The notes under the pieces: model-generated
The model's database searches: none
What the model was told of the DNA's origin: nothing
The model's input: the letters and a program-made list of their open reading frames with translations, nothing else
Shown: positions 25,422-33,238 of the stretch, one piece after another
Numbering within the stretch: the first letter of the stretch is position 1
Layout: each line of letters starts with the position of its first letter
Made by a program: the position numbers and the translations under genes
Assembly: GCA_964442075.1 (NCBI GenBank)
Contig: CAYTWH010000005.1
Location: forward strand, 1 to 64,000
DNA: 64,000 nucleotides
DNA from: CAYTAU01 sp964442075
Lineage (GTDB): Bacteria; Bacteroidota; Bacteroidia; Bacteroidales; CAYTAU01
Direction: 5' to 3'

Positions 25422-25882
25422 TTAATTAAGAATTAATAATGAATAATTAATAATGTATGGTTATGAATAGAGAATGGTTTCATAATTTAATTGTTTTTTG
25501 AGCTTAATAAGATTGATGATAAATTTTTTTGTAGTTCCTCGCATTCTGTAATTAATTCATTTGCTTTTTTTTCTTCAATAAAACTACTGTCTTTTAATAA
25601 TCTTAGCCAATAATGTGTTTCTCTGGCTTCTTTATATGCTATTGAAAATTTTGCAATGAAATCTTTTTTTGATTGTGCTCCACTAGCTTCTTCAGAATTT
25701 GCACCAATTGAAGTTCCACTTCTCAAAATTTGTTTAGACAATTCAAATTCTTTCTGATGCTTTCTCATATATTGATACAATTCAATAATTTTCAGAGCAA
25801 AACTGTAACTTTTATCTAAAATGACACTTTTTTTCATTCTTAAATTCTTAATTTTTAATTCTTCACTCTTAATTCTTAATTA
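25422..25882. mobile_element. Candidate mini-element carrying the four-helix-bundle gene
   Basis: TAATTAAGAATTAA (25423-25436) and its exact complement TTAATTCTTAATTA (25869-25882) flank a 351-bp gene. The right copy includes the stop codon of the adaptor gene (25869-25871). Both flanks hold further TTAAT/ATTAA-rich degenerate copies. The arrangement suggests insertion of a gene-sized unit between the adaptor and the RND genes, but low-complexity AT sequence makes chance matches possible. Confidence 0.45.
25487..25837 (-). CDS. Four-helix-bundle protein (S23/IVS family)
   Basis: A 116-residue cytosolic protein of the four-helix-bundle family first known from open reading frames in 23S rRNA intervening sequences. 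Visible signatures: SYSFALKIIELYQYMRK (helix 1), LSKQILRSGTSIGANSEEA (helix 2 with the conserved RSGTSIGAN), SKKDFIAKFSIAYKEARETH (helix 3) and YWLRLLKDSS followed by a last helix. The length is normal for the family. It sits inside an efflux operon where no functional link is known, and AT-rich inverted repeats flank it, so it was probably inserted. Members form pentamers, but their biochemical role is not settled. Confidence 0.88.
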   Translation of the reverse strand: MKKSVILDKSYSFALKIIELYQYMRKHQKEFELSKQILRSGTSIGANSEEASGAQSKKDFIAKFSIAYKEARETHYWLRLLKDSSFIEEKKANELITECEELQKNLSSILLSSKNN

Positions 25883-26903
25883 TTTCAATCCTGCTGTTCT
25901 TCTTAATATAACTTACCCCTTCGCTTATAATTTCTGCATTTATATCAAGTTCTGGCAAAATGTAAACGTATTCATCTTTTATTTGAGAAATTACAACTTT
26001 TACCCTAACAGGTTTTTTTTCTTTAATGATATACACATATCCTGTTGAGCCGTCAGCATCAACTAAAGACTCGTAAGGTATAAGCATTAGTTTTTCACTT
26101 GTTGATGAATAAATATCAAGCTTTGCTGTAAAACCCGACGATAAAGATAAATCCGTTTTATCTAAGTATAATTCTACTTCATAGGTTCCTGTATATGGAT
26201 CGGCAGCTCCACTAATTTCAATTATTTGTGCTTTAAAATCTTTTAATGGATAAGCATCAAACTTTATTGTTGCTGTATCGCCAATCTGTATGTTTACAAT
26301 ATCTTTATCTGTAATATTTGCTTTAACCACCCAATTGTTTTGATCTGAGCCAAGTAAAAATACAGGATAACCTGCACCGATCACCTCATTTTCCTGTGAT
26401 AAACAATTTAATATCTTGCCGGTTACAGGCGCAGTAATTGTAGAATATCTTAAATTAAAGTTTGCTATTTGCAATTTGCTTTCGGCTATTTCCAATTGTG
26501 TTTTAGCATTTTGAAACTGCTCAAGAGTAACAACACTGTCTTTGTAAAGATTTTCGGCTCTTTTAAAATCACGTCCTGCTTTTTCTAATCCAAGTTTTGC
26601 CTGATTTGCATAAGCTTGTATTTCCGATAAATTAAGTTGCGCAAGTACTTGTCCTTTTTGTACCGATTGTCCTGTATTAACAAGGATTTTATTAATTATA
26701 CCTCCGGTTTTAAAACTCAGTTTCATTTCCGATTTTGATGATAATTTACCGCTTGTATGTATGACCTTGCTGATATTCTGAATTTCAACTTTACTTGTTT
26801 TTACTTTTATTGGTTTTGTATTATTGGTATTCTTTACATCCTCAGTACATGAAGAGATAAAGAGTGAAAGAATAAAAAATATTAATAGAGTTTTTGTTTT
26901 CAT
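25869..26903 (-). CDS. HlyD/AcrA-type membrane fusion lipoprotein
   Basis: Periplasmic adaptor of the tripartite efflux pump, 344 residues. The lipobox LFISSC places the lipid anchor on Cys19. Then come the lipoyl-like half motif (GGIINKILVNTGQSVQKGQV, about 69-88), a coiled-coil hairpin (about 95-150), the second lipoyl half (YSTITAPVTGKILN), a beta barrel and a membrane-proximal domain ending in VYIL..VI. Adaptors link the inner-membrane RND pump to the TolC-like channel; both genes are adjacent on this strand. Its stop codon lies within the inverted repeat described for the four-helix-bundle unit, so the last residues (IIKN) may come from inserted DNA. Confidence 0.92.
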   Translation of the reverse strand: MKTKTLLIFFILSLFISSCTEDVKNTNNTKPIKVKTSKVEIQNISKVIHTSGKLSSKSEMKLSFKTGGIINKILVNTGQSVQKGQVLAQLNLSEIQAYANQAKLGLEKAGRDFKRAENLYKDSVVTLEQFQNAKTQLEIAESKLQIANFNLRYSTITAPVTGKILNCLSQENEVIGAGYPVFLLGSDQNNWVVKANITDKDIVNIQIGDTATIKFDAYPLKDFKAQIIEISGAADPYTGTYEVELYLDKTDLSLSSGFTAKLDIYSSTSEKLMLIPYESLVDADGSTGYVYIIKEKKPVRVKVVISQIKDEYVYILPELDINAEIISEGVSYIKKNSRIEIIKN

Positions 26904-26948
26904 ATGTTTATGGTTTAATTAATCCGTTATTGTAATTCGCCAATTTTT

Positions 26949-27028
26949 AATCGTCATTGCGAACGAGGAACGAGTGCGGCAATCTTTTTATTATAAACAG
27001 ATTGCTTCGCTTTGCTCGCAATGACGTT
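26949..27028. repeat. REP-like palindrome between TolC-like and adaptor genes
   Basis: CGTCATTGCGA (26952-26962) pairs with TCGCAATGACG (27016-27026). Further in, GGCAATCT pairs with AGATTGC, giving an interrupted long hairpin. This is the CGTCATTGCGA family common in Bacteroidota. It lies inside the efflux operon and may affect mRNA stability or polarity. Confidence 0.75.
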
Positions 27029-27059
27029 GGGTTATTTGTATTTTTTTCATATTTGTTCA

Positions 27060-28460
27060 TTATTCTTCATTTAGTGGATACATCGCCGTTATTCTTTCAA
27101 ACTCGGCATATTTTATTTTTAGGTCATATTTTCTAATTATTACATTTTGTTGAGCATTGGTCATTGTTGTTCTGCCATCAATATATTCGAGCAAGGAAAT
27201 TTGTCCTTCTTTATATTTTTTTTCAATTATGTTATATGCTTTTACAGCTGTTAATTTTTGATTTTTTGCCGATACCAGTGTTTTTTGACTTGCCTCAATA
27301 TCGTAGTATGAGTTAATTACCTGCAGTTGAATTTGATTTTTTAACTCCTCGTTTTTTGATTGTAAAATGTAGTTGTCTATTTTAGCCTGTTGTATTTTAT
27401 ATCTGTTCTGAAATCCCTTAAACAGCTCCCATCTTAAAACTATGGATGCTAAAACAAAATCGTCGTCATCGGTAAAGCTGTATTCTTCTCCCTGAAAACC
27501 ATAATCAACAGCACCGGTAAGTGTTGGCAAGCCATTAAATTTGTTTAGTTTGATATTCTTTTCGTTAATGTTTGAATATATTTCAAGTTTTGAAAACTCT
27601 TCTCTGTTTGTTAGTGCATTGGTTTTAGCTTGTTCCAGTTCGTTTTCAACTTCAACAATGTTATCATCAACAAAGTTAATATCTGAATTTAATGGTTTGT
27701 TTAGTAGAAAATTAAAATATGCCTTCGACGATTTATTGTTTTTAACAATTTCCGCCTTTTGTTGCTCCAGTTTGCTCAATTCAGACTTTGACCTGTAAAC
27801 AGCATCAATGGTTACCTTGTCGTTTTCAAAAAGTTTTTCATTAACCCTAATATTTTCGTTTGCAAGTGCTGTTGTTTTATCAATTAAGTTAAGAAAATGT
27901 TCTGTTTTAATATAGTTGTAGTAAGCTTTTTTAATTTCGGCAACAAGTTCTCTTTTATATGTTTGCACATCTGTTTTTTTTATGTCAACCAAGTCTTTTT
28001 TAATTTTATAGTTGAAAAATACCTGCGGATTAAATATTGGTTGTATAAGCTGCAATTTCGTTTCTTGTTCATGTGGTCTTAAAAATTCTATTTCCTCATT
28101 TTCAAGTTCTGTGGCAGGAAATACTTCATCAGTGAGCCCTAAGGCATACATTTGAGTTGTCATCTGATTTAGTGTAGAATAAACGGGATTAAGCATATCT
28201 CCTACAGGAAATTCAATTACTCTTCCTCCGTTTGCGATTGAATATCTTGCATTCAAGCTTATGTCGGGCAAAAATAATCCGCGGGCTTCTTTAAGTGCCA
28301 AAAGACTTTTATCGTAAGAAAATAGTTTTTGCTTTAAGGACTGATTATTTTCCAATCCTTCTTTTATATATGTATCAAGAATGTTTTCCTGAGCCAACAG
28401 ACTTGAACAAAAACATAAGATTGTTAAAAAAGTAATTATAATATTTCTAATCTTTATCAT
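27060..28460 (-). CDS. TolC-family outer-membrane efflux channel
   Basis: A 466-residue outer-membrane protein. The signal peptide ends near SSLLAQ. Two repeats of the outer-membrane efflux protein fold follow, with long Gln/Asn/Lys-rich helices (ALLALKEARGLFLPDISLNA-like at the start; FSKLEIYSNINEKNIKLNKF in the second half) and strands such as LVLRWELFKGF. TolC-like trimers form the exit channel for RND pumps. It begins one base before the TetR stop ends, so the two are translationally adjacent and co-transcribed, with the adaptor and pump genes downstream. I use no symbol because the substrate is unknown. Confidence 0.9.
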   Translation of the reverse strand: MIKIRNIIITFLTILCFCSSLLAQENILDTYIKEGLENNQSLKQKLFSYDKSLLALKEARGLFLPDISLNARYSIANGGRVIEFPVGDMLNPVYSTLNQMTTQMYALGLTDEVFPATELENEEIEFLRPHEQETKLQLIQPIFNPQVFFNYKIKKDLVDIKKTDVQTYKRELVAEIKKAYYNYIKTEHFLNLIDKTTALANENIRVNEKLFENDKVTIDAVYRSKSELSKLEQQKAEIVKNNKSSKAYFNFLLNKPLNSDINFVDDNIVEVENELEQAKTNALTNREEFSKLEIYSNINEKNIKLNKFNGLPTLTGAVDYGFQGEEYSFTDDDDFVLASIVLRWELFKGFQNRYKIQQAKIDNYILQSKNEELKNQIQLQVINSYYDIEASQKTLVSAKNQKLTAVKAYNIIEKKYKEGQISLLEYIDGRTTMTNAQQNVIIRKYDLKIKYAEFERITAMYPLNEE

Positions 28461-29099
28461 TTAATTGTTGACTCCGTCAAGTAAAATTTTAAAATTATTC
28501 ATTATCATATCCTCAATATTGATGTCAAACATATTCAACATTTCTTGTCTTAACACAATAAATTCCATTGCTCCTGATGTTTGTGACCAAAGCAATATCG
28601 CAAGTTCGTTTGTAGGGATGTCACTTCTAATGGTTCCGTCTTCTTTACCTTTTTCAAGTATATTTATAAAAAACATTAATGGCGATTCGGGTTGAAAAAT
28701 AATTTGTTTTTGCTCATCACTAATTTTATCAATTTTTGATGAATGAAACTGCATTATTGCTTTGAAATAATTATTATGTTTTTGCGAAAATTGCACATAA
28801 GCTTTACCAATTTCTAATAAATTTTCATTAGCAGGCTTATTTTGACTAATACTTTTATTAAAGATTTCTGATAAAATTTTTATCCCACGAACAATAATAG
28901 AAAAATGCAGTTCTTCTTTGTTTCTAAAATATAAATACAATGTACCCTTACTTAATTCTGCTTCGTTTGCAACATCATCCATTGTTGCTGTATCAAAGCC
29001 TTTTTCGAAGAATATATTCTCTGCAGCATCAATAATATCGTTTTTTCTGCGTTCTTTTTCTCGTTCTTTTCTTTCTGAAATACCCATAGTTTTAAACAT
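28461..29099 (-). CDS. TetR/AcrR-family repressor of the efflux operon
   Basis: A predicted 212-residue regulator. The N-terminal TetR helix-turn-helix covers about residues 15-60: KNDIIDAAENIFFEKGFDTA, then TMDDVANEAELSKGTLYLYF and RNKEEL. The C-terminal ligand-binding/dimer domain is helical. I start at ATG 29099; ATG 29087 (MGISERKE) is also plausible, and a GTG at 29105 is less likely. It is the first gene of the efflux operon and abuts the TolC-like gene. A perfect palindrome, ATGACTA-T-TAGTCAT (29111-29125), sits just upstream, so it probably represses its own operon until a pump substrate binds. Confidence 0.92.
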   Translation of the reverse strand: MFKTMGISERKEREKERRKNDIIDAAENIFFEKGFDTATMDDVANEAELSKGTLYLYFRNKEELHFSIIVRGIKILSEIFNKSISQNKPANENLLEIGKAYVQFSQKHNNYFKAIMQFHSSKIDKISDEQKQIIFQPESPLMFFINILEKGKEDGTIRSDIPTNELAILLWSQTSGAMEFIVLRQEMLNMFDINIEDMIMNNFKILLDGVNN

Positions 29100-29110
29100 T
29101 ATCACATTAA

Positions 29111-29125
29111 ATGACTATTAGTCAT
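29111..29125 (-). promoter_or_regulatory. Candidate TetR operator
   Basis: ATGACTA-T-TAGTCAT is a perfect 15-base palindrome lying between the regulator start and its -7 box, placed so that a bound repressor would block transcription start or clearance. Confidence 0.6.
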
Positions 29126-29133
29126 ATTTTGTA

Positions 29134-29141
29134 CAAAGATA
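29134..29141 (-). promoter_or_regulatory. -7 box of the efflux operon
   Basis: On the minus strand this reads TATCTTTG, matching TAnnTTTG, with the transcription start expected about at the palindrome. I see no good -33 TTTG at the usual distance. Confidence 0.5.
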
Positions 29142-29370
29142 TAATATGATTTCATAAAACCAAAAAAAATATATTAAACAAAAGCGGACAAAACAACAAC
29201 AACTACCAATTTGTTATTATCATTCAGAGATTTGGAGCACCCTTGTTTATTTAGAATGATTTCAAATAGGCTGCTTTATGTTAATCAACATAGTGGGTAC
29301 ACCTTTCAAATACTAAATTCGTGAGATTTAAAATCAACATAAAATTAATAATTATAAAATTTCTTAACTT

Positions 29371-30033
29371 ATGAGTAGTTTTTTGAATTCGTCTATCGGT
29401 AAGAAATTAATTATGAGTCTGTCAGGCTTGTTTTTAATTATGTTTTTACTGGTGCACCTTACAATTAATTTAACCCTATTTTTTGGTGCTGAAGTATATA
29501 ATGCAGCTTGTTATTTTATGGGAAACAATATAGTAATGAGAATAATAGAACCGATATTGGCAATAGGATTTATTATTCATATTTTATATTCTGTTATTCT
29601 TTATTTCCAAAACCTTAAAGCTAGACCAATAAAATATAAATTGGTAAATCAAAAAGAATCAAGTTCTTGGTCATCAAGAAATATGTTATTTTTAGGATTA
29701 GCTGTTCTATCATTTCTCGGAGTACATCTTGTTAACTATTTTTATAAAATAAAATTTACAGATCTTATTGAAAGTGGTGAGATGACTGAATATAGCCTTG
29801 TTACCGGATTGTTTACAATAGAATATTGGTATTTTGTTGCAATATATGTAGTAGGGGTTATAGCCCTGGGTTTACATCTAAACCACGCATTTCAATCAGC
29901 GCTTCAAACTATTGGATTAAATAATGAATATTGGGAAAAACGATGGAAGGTTCTAGGTTCGTTATATGCTCTACTTATTGCAGTAGGCTTTTCAATAATT
30001 CCACTTTACTTTTTAATAACAGAATTTATATAA
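29371..30033 (+). CDS. sdhC: Succinate dehydrogenase/fumarate reductase cytochrome b subunit
   Basis: A 220-residue inner-membrane protein with five hydrophobic segments, matching the single-subunit, di-heme cytochrome b (type B) of Bacteroidota succinate:quinone oxidoreductases. Histidines in LLVHLTINLTLFFG, LGVHLVNYFYK and LHLNHAFQSALQTIG are candidate heme ligands. It anchors the flavoprotein and iron-sulfur subunits and exchanges electrons with menaquinone. The order C-A-B, with a four-base gap to the next gene, shows an operon. The direction in vivo (succinate oxidation or fumarate reduction) cannot be read from sequence. Confidence 0.93.
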   Translation: MSSFLNSSIGKKLIMSLSGLFLIMFLLVHLTINLTLFFGAEVYNAACYFMGNNIVMRIIEPILAIGFIIHILYSVILYFQNLKARPIKYKLVNQKESSSWSSRNMLFLGLAVLSFLGVHLVNYFYKIKFTDLIESGEMTEYSLVTGLFTIEYWYFVAIYVVGVIALGLHLNHAFQSALQTIGLNNEYWEKRWKVLGSLYALLIAVGFSIIPLYFLITEFI

Positions 30034-30037
30034 AGAT

Positions 30038-31975
30038 ATGGCTATAAACTCAAAAATACCGGAAGGACCAGTAACTGAAAAATGGTCAAATTACAATGCA
30101 AAATGTAAACTAGTTAATCCTTCAAATAAAAGGAAACTTGATATTATTGTTGTAGGAACTGGATTGGCTGGAGCATCTGCAGCTGCATCACTAGCAGAAA
30201 TGGGATATAATGTTAAAATTTATTGTTATCAAGATAGTCCAAGAAGAGCTCATAGTATTGCTGCTCAAGGAGGAATTAATGCTGCTAAAAACTATCCAAA
30301 TGATGGCGATAGTGTTTTTCGTTTGTTTTACGATACAATAAAAGGTGGAGACTATAGATCAAGAGAAGCTAATGTTCATCGTTTAGCTGAAGTTAGTAAT
30401 AATATCATTGACCAATGTGTTGCCCAAGGTGTTCCATTTGCAAGAGATTATGGAGGATTACTTGATAACCGTTCATTTGGTGGAGCACAGGTGTCAAGAA
30501 CATTCTATGCAAGAGGACAAACAGGACAACAATTATTGTTAGGTGCTTATAGTGCATTAAGCAGACAAATAAAAAAGGGTAATGTAGAATTATTCAATCG
30601 TCGTGATATGCTTGATGTTGTAATTGTTGATGGCAAAGCAAGAGGAATTATTGTAAGAAACCTTAAAACAGGTGAAATTGAAAAACATGCTGCTCATGCA
30701 GTTGTTCTTGGAACAGGTGGATACGGAAACGTATTTTATCTTTCAACCAATGCAATGAATTCTAATGTAAGTCCTGTATGGCAAGTATATAAAAAAGGAG
30801 CTTATATTGCAAATCCTTGTTTTACTCAAATTCATCCAACTTGTATTCCAGTTCATGGTGATTATCAATCTAAACTTACACTTATGAGTGAAAGTTTAAG
30901 AAATGATGGTAGAATATGGGTTCCAAAGAATAAAGAAGACGTTGAGAAAATCAGAAATAAAACAATTAGACCAAGAGATATTAAAGAAGAGGATAGAGAT
31001 TATTACTTAGAAAGAAGATATCCTGCTTTTGGAAATCTTGTTCCTCGCGATGTTGCTTCAAGGGCAGCCAAAGAACGATGTGATGCAGGATTTGGTGTTA
31101 ATAAAGAAGGATTTGCTGTATTTCTTGATTTTAAAGATGCTATTGCGAGAATGGGAAAGGATGCTGTTGAAGCTAAATATGGTAACTTGTTCCAGATGTA
31201 TGAAAAAATTGTTGATGATAATCCATATGAAACTCCTATGATGATTTATCCAGCAGCTCATTATACAATGGGAGGCACTTGGGTAGATTATAATTTAATG
31301 ACAACAATTGAAGGATTATATTGTCTTGGTGAAGCAAACTTCTCCGATCATGGTGCAAATAGATTAGGAGCATCAGCATTAATGCAAGGATTAGCCGATG
31401 GTTATTTTGTGTTACCATATACAATTTCCGACTTTCTTTCTGGAGAAATTCATACTCCACGTTTTTCAACTGATACTCCTGAATTTGTTCAGGCAGAAAA
31501 AGATGTTAAAGACAATATAACAAAATTATTATCTATAAAAGGAAATCGCTCAGTTGATTCATTCCATAAAGAACTCGGTCATATTATGTGGGATCATTGC
31601 GGTATGTCTCGTAATGAAGCTAGACTTAAAGAGGGAATTGAAAAAGCTAAAAAACTTCAAGAAGAGTTCTGGAAAGATGTTAAGATAACAGCAACACACG
31701 AAGAATATAATCCTGAATTAGAAAAAGCAGGAAGAGTTGCTGACCTTATTGAGCTTGGCGAACTTATGATGCGTGATGCTTTAAACAGAGTAGAATCTTG
31801 TGGGGGGCATTTTAGAGAAGAATCGCAAACAGAAGAAGGCGAAGCAAAACGTAACGATCAAGATTTTGCTTATGTAGCAGCCTGGGAATATAAAGGGAAA
31901 GGCGCTGAACCTCAACTCCATAAAGAAGAGCTCGAGTTTGAGACAGTTGAATTGGTTACGAGAAATTATAAATAA
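30038..31975 (+). CDS. sdhA: Succinate dehydrogenase/fumarate reductase flavoprotein subunit
   Basis: A 645-residue catalytic subunit that interconverts succinate and fumarate at a covalently bound FAD. The Rossmann motif is VVGTGLAGASAAASLAEMG; HSIAAQGGINAAKN contains the FAD-linking histidine; LGTGGYGNVFYLSTNA, HPTCIPVHGDYQ and HYTMGGTWVDYNLMTTIEGL are conserved FAD/substrate segments, and EANFSDHGANRLGASALMQG is the C-terminal FAD signature. The length fits the menaquinone-linked type. It lies four bases after sdhC and 29 bases before sdhB. Confidence 0.96.
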   Translation: MAINSKIPEGPVTEKWSNYNAKCKLVNPSNKRKLDIIVVGTGLAGASAAASLAEMGYNVKIYCYQDSPRRAHSIAAQGGINAAKNYPNDGDSVFRLFYDTIKGGDYRSREANVHRLAEVSNNIIDQCVAQGVPFARDYGGLLDNRSFGGAQVSRTFYARGQTGQQLLLGAYSALSRQIKKGNVELFNRRDMLDVVIVDGKARGIIVRNLKTGEIEKHAAHAVVLGTGGYGNVFYLSTNAMNSNVSPVWQVYKKGAYIANPCFTQIHPTCIPVHGDYQSKLTLMSESLRNDGRIWVPKNKEDVEKIRNKTIRPRDIKEEDRDYYLERRYPAFGNLVPRDVASRAAKERCDAGFGVNKEGFAVFLDFKDAIARMGKDAVEAKYGNLFQMYEKIVDDNPYETPMMIYPAAHYTMGGTWVDYNLMTTIEGLYCLGEANFSDHGANRLGASALMQGLADGYFVLPYTISDFLSGEIHTPRFSTDTPEFVQAEKDVKDNITKLLSIKGNRSVDSFHKELGHIMWDHCGMSRNEARLKEGIEKAKKLQEEFWKDVKITATHEEYNPELEKAGRVADLIELGELMMRDALNRVESCGGHFREESQTEEGEAKRNDQDFAYVAAWEYKGKGAEPQLHKEELEFETVELVTRNYK

Positions 31976-32004
31976 TTCATTAAACAATATAAACATATAA
32001 TAAA

Positions 32005-32775
32005 ATGAATTTAACATTAAAAATATGGCGTCAGAAAGATGCTAATTCAAAAGGAAAATTTGAAACATATAAAATAGAAGATATATCCCCCGATTGTTCT
32101 TTTCTGGAAATGATAGATATACTTAATGAAAAGTTAATCTCAGAACAAAAGGACCCGGTTGCTTATGAAAAAGGCGATTGTGGGCTTTCATTTGACCATG
32201 ATTGTCGTGAAGGCATTTGTGGTATGTGTGGAATTATGATAAACGGGAGAGCTCATGGACCAGACACAGGTATTACTACATGTCAACTGCACATGAGAAA
32301 ATTTAAAGATGGTGACACAATTGTTATGGAACCATGGAGAGCCAAAGCTTTCCCAATTGTTAAAGACCTTATTGTAGATCGCAGTGCATTTGATAAAATA
32401 ATACAAGCAGGAGGTTATACATCAGTAAATACAGGTGGAGTACCTGATGCAAATGCAATTCCTATACCTAAAAAAGATTCTGACGAAGCTATGGATGCAG
32501 CATCTTGTATTGGTTGTGGTGCTTGTGTTGCAACATGTAAGAATGGTTCAGCAATGTTATTTGTTGCTGCAAAAGTTTCTCAATTTGCTTTATTACCACA
32601 AGGAGATGTCGAGAAAAAGGAAAGAGCAATTAATATGGTAAAAGCAATGGATGAAGCAGGTTTTGGTGGTTGTACTAACACTGGTGCATGCTCAATTGAA
32701 TGTCCTAAAGAAATTTCGCTTAATCATATTGCCCGATTAAATCGCCAATATTTACTTGCAAATATTAAAAAATAA
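32005..32775 (+). CDS. sdhB: Succinate dehydrogenase/fumarate reductase iron-sulfur subunit
   Basis: A 256-residue subunit passing electrons from FAD to the membrane cytochrome. The N-terminal 2Fe-2S domain shows CREGICGMCG with an earlier Cys (KGDCGLSFDHDC) and a later one (GITTC). The C-terminal ferredoxin-like domain has CIGCGACVATCK and CTNTGACSIECPKE for the 4Fe-4S and 3Fe-4S clusters. All cluster cysteines appear present. It is the last gene of the operon and is followed by a clear intrinsic terminator. Confidence 0.96.
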   Translation: MNLTLKIWRQKDANSKGKFETYKIEDISPDCSFLEMIDILNEKLISEQKDPVAYEKGDCGLSFDHDCREGICGMCGIMINGRAHGPDTGITTCQLHMRKFKDGDTIVMEPWRAKAFPIVKDLIVDRSAFDKIIQAGGYTSVNTGGVPDANAIPIPKKDSDEAMDAASCIGCGACVATCKNGSAMLFVAAKVSQFALLPQGDVEKKERAINMVKAMDEAGFGGCTNTGACSIECPKEISLNHIARLNRQYLLANIKK

Positions 32776-32796
32776 ATATTAATAATTCTTTTTTTT

Positions 32797-32830
32797 AATG
32801 CCGATTACGAAAGTTTTCGGCATTTTTTAT
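32797..32830 (+). terminator. Intrinsic terminator of sdhCAB
   Basis: AATGCCGA (32797-32804) pairs with TCGGCATT (32817-32824) across a 12-base loop, followed by TTTTTATTTTA. It lies 22 bases after the sdhB stop. Confidence 0.85.
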
Positions 32831-32945
32831 TTTAGCTTGCATAATTGCCTTCCCTAAAAATCAGATTAGTAAAATTGTGATAATAAAATAATTATGTTAA
32901 TTTTAATAAAAGTTCTATATAAAATTACACTAAAATTATGTCCCA

Positions 32946-33104
32946 ATGTCAAAAGTATTGTTTGCAAAATTAAGTTTTTTAAAAAAGGTATTTACCATGT
33001 ATTTATCTGTGAATAAAGATCCCGGATTTTTTGAATTTACTGTTTTAAATCAGACAATAGTTTTACACGATATAACTATTTCATTGCCAGGAAACGACGA
33101 ATAA
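32946..33104 (+). CDS. Possible small protein, 52 residues
   Basis: A short frame runs from ATG 32946 to TAA 33104: a Leu/Phe/Lys-rich start (MSKVLFAKLSFLKKVFTMYL), then SVNKDPGFFEFTVLNQ and TIVLHDITISLPGNDE. Its composition is protein-like, with alternating hydrophobic strands, and it lies in a 460-base gap otherwise without a gene. It lacks a recognisable promoter and homology is unknown. It could be a real small protein, a remnant or chance. Confidence 0.3.
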   Translation: MSKVLFAKLSFLKKVFTMYLSVNKDPGFFEFTVLNQTIVLHDITISLPGNDE

Positions 33105-33238
33105 GTTTTTATTTATAATAAATCTTGTTGCCATAACCGATATATTTGAAAGCCGATTGTATTATGCTGTCGGTATTAAAATACACATATAAGCTTTTTT
33201 AGATATTTTTATTATCTTTAAAAAATTCTTTTAAGTTT

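Noticed and set aside
22382..29099. Heavy-metal (CzcA-type) efflux system
   Set aside because: The pump lacks the usual metal-type membrane motif and the adaptor has no His-rich metal-binding tail; a general HAE1-like pump fits better.
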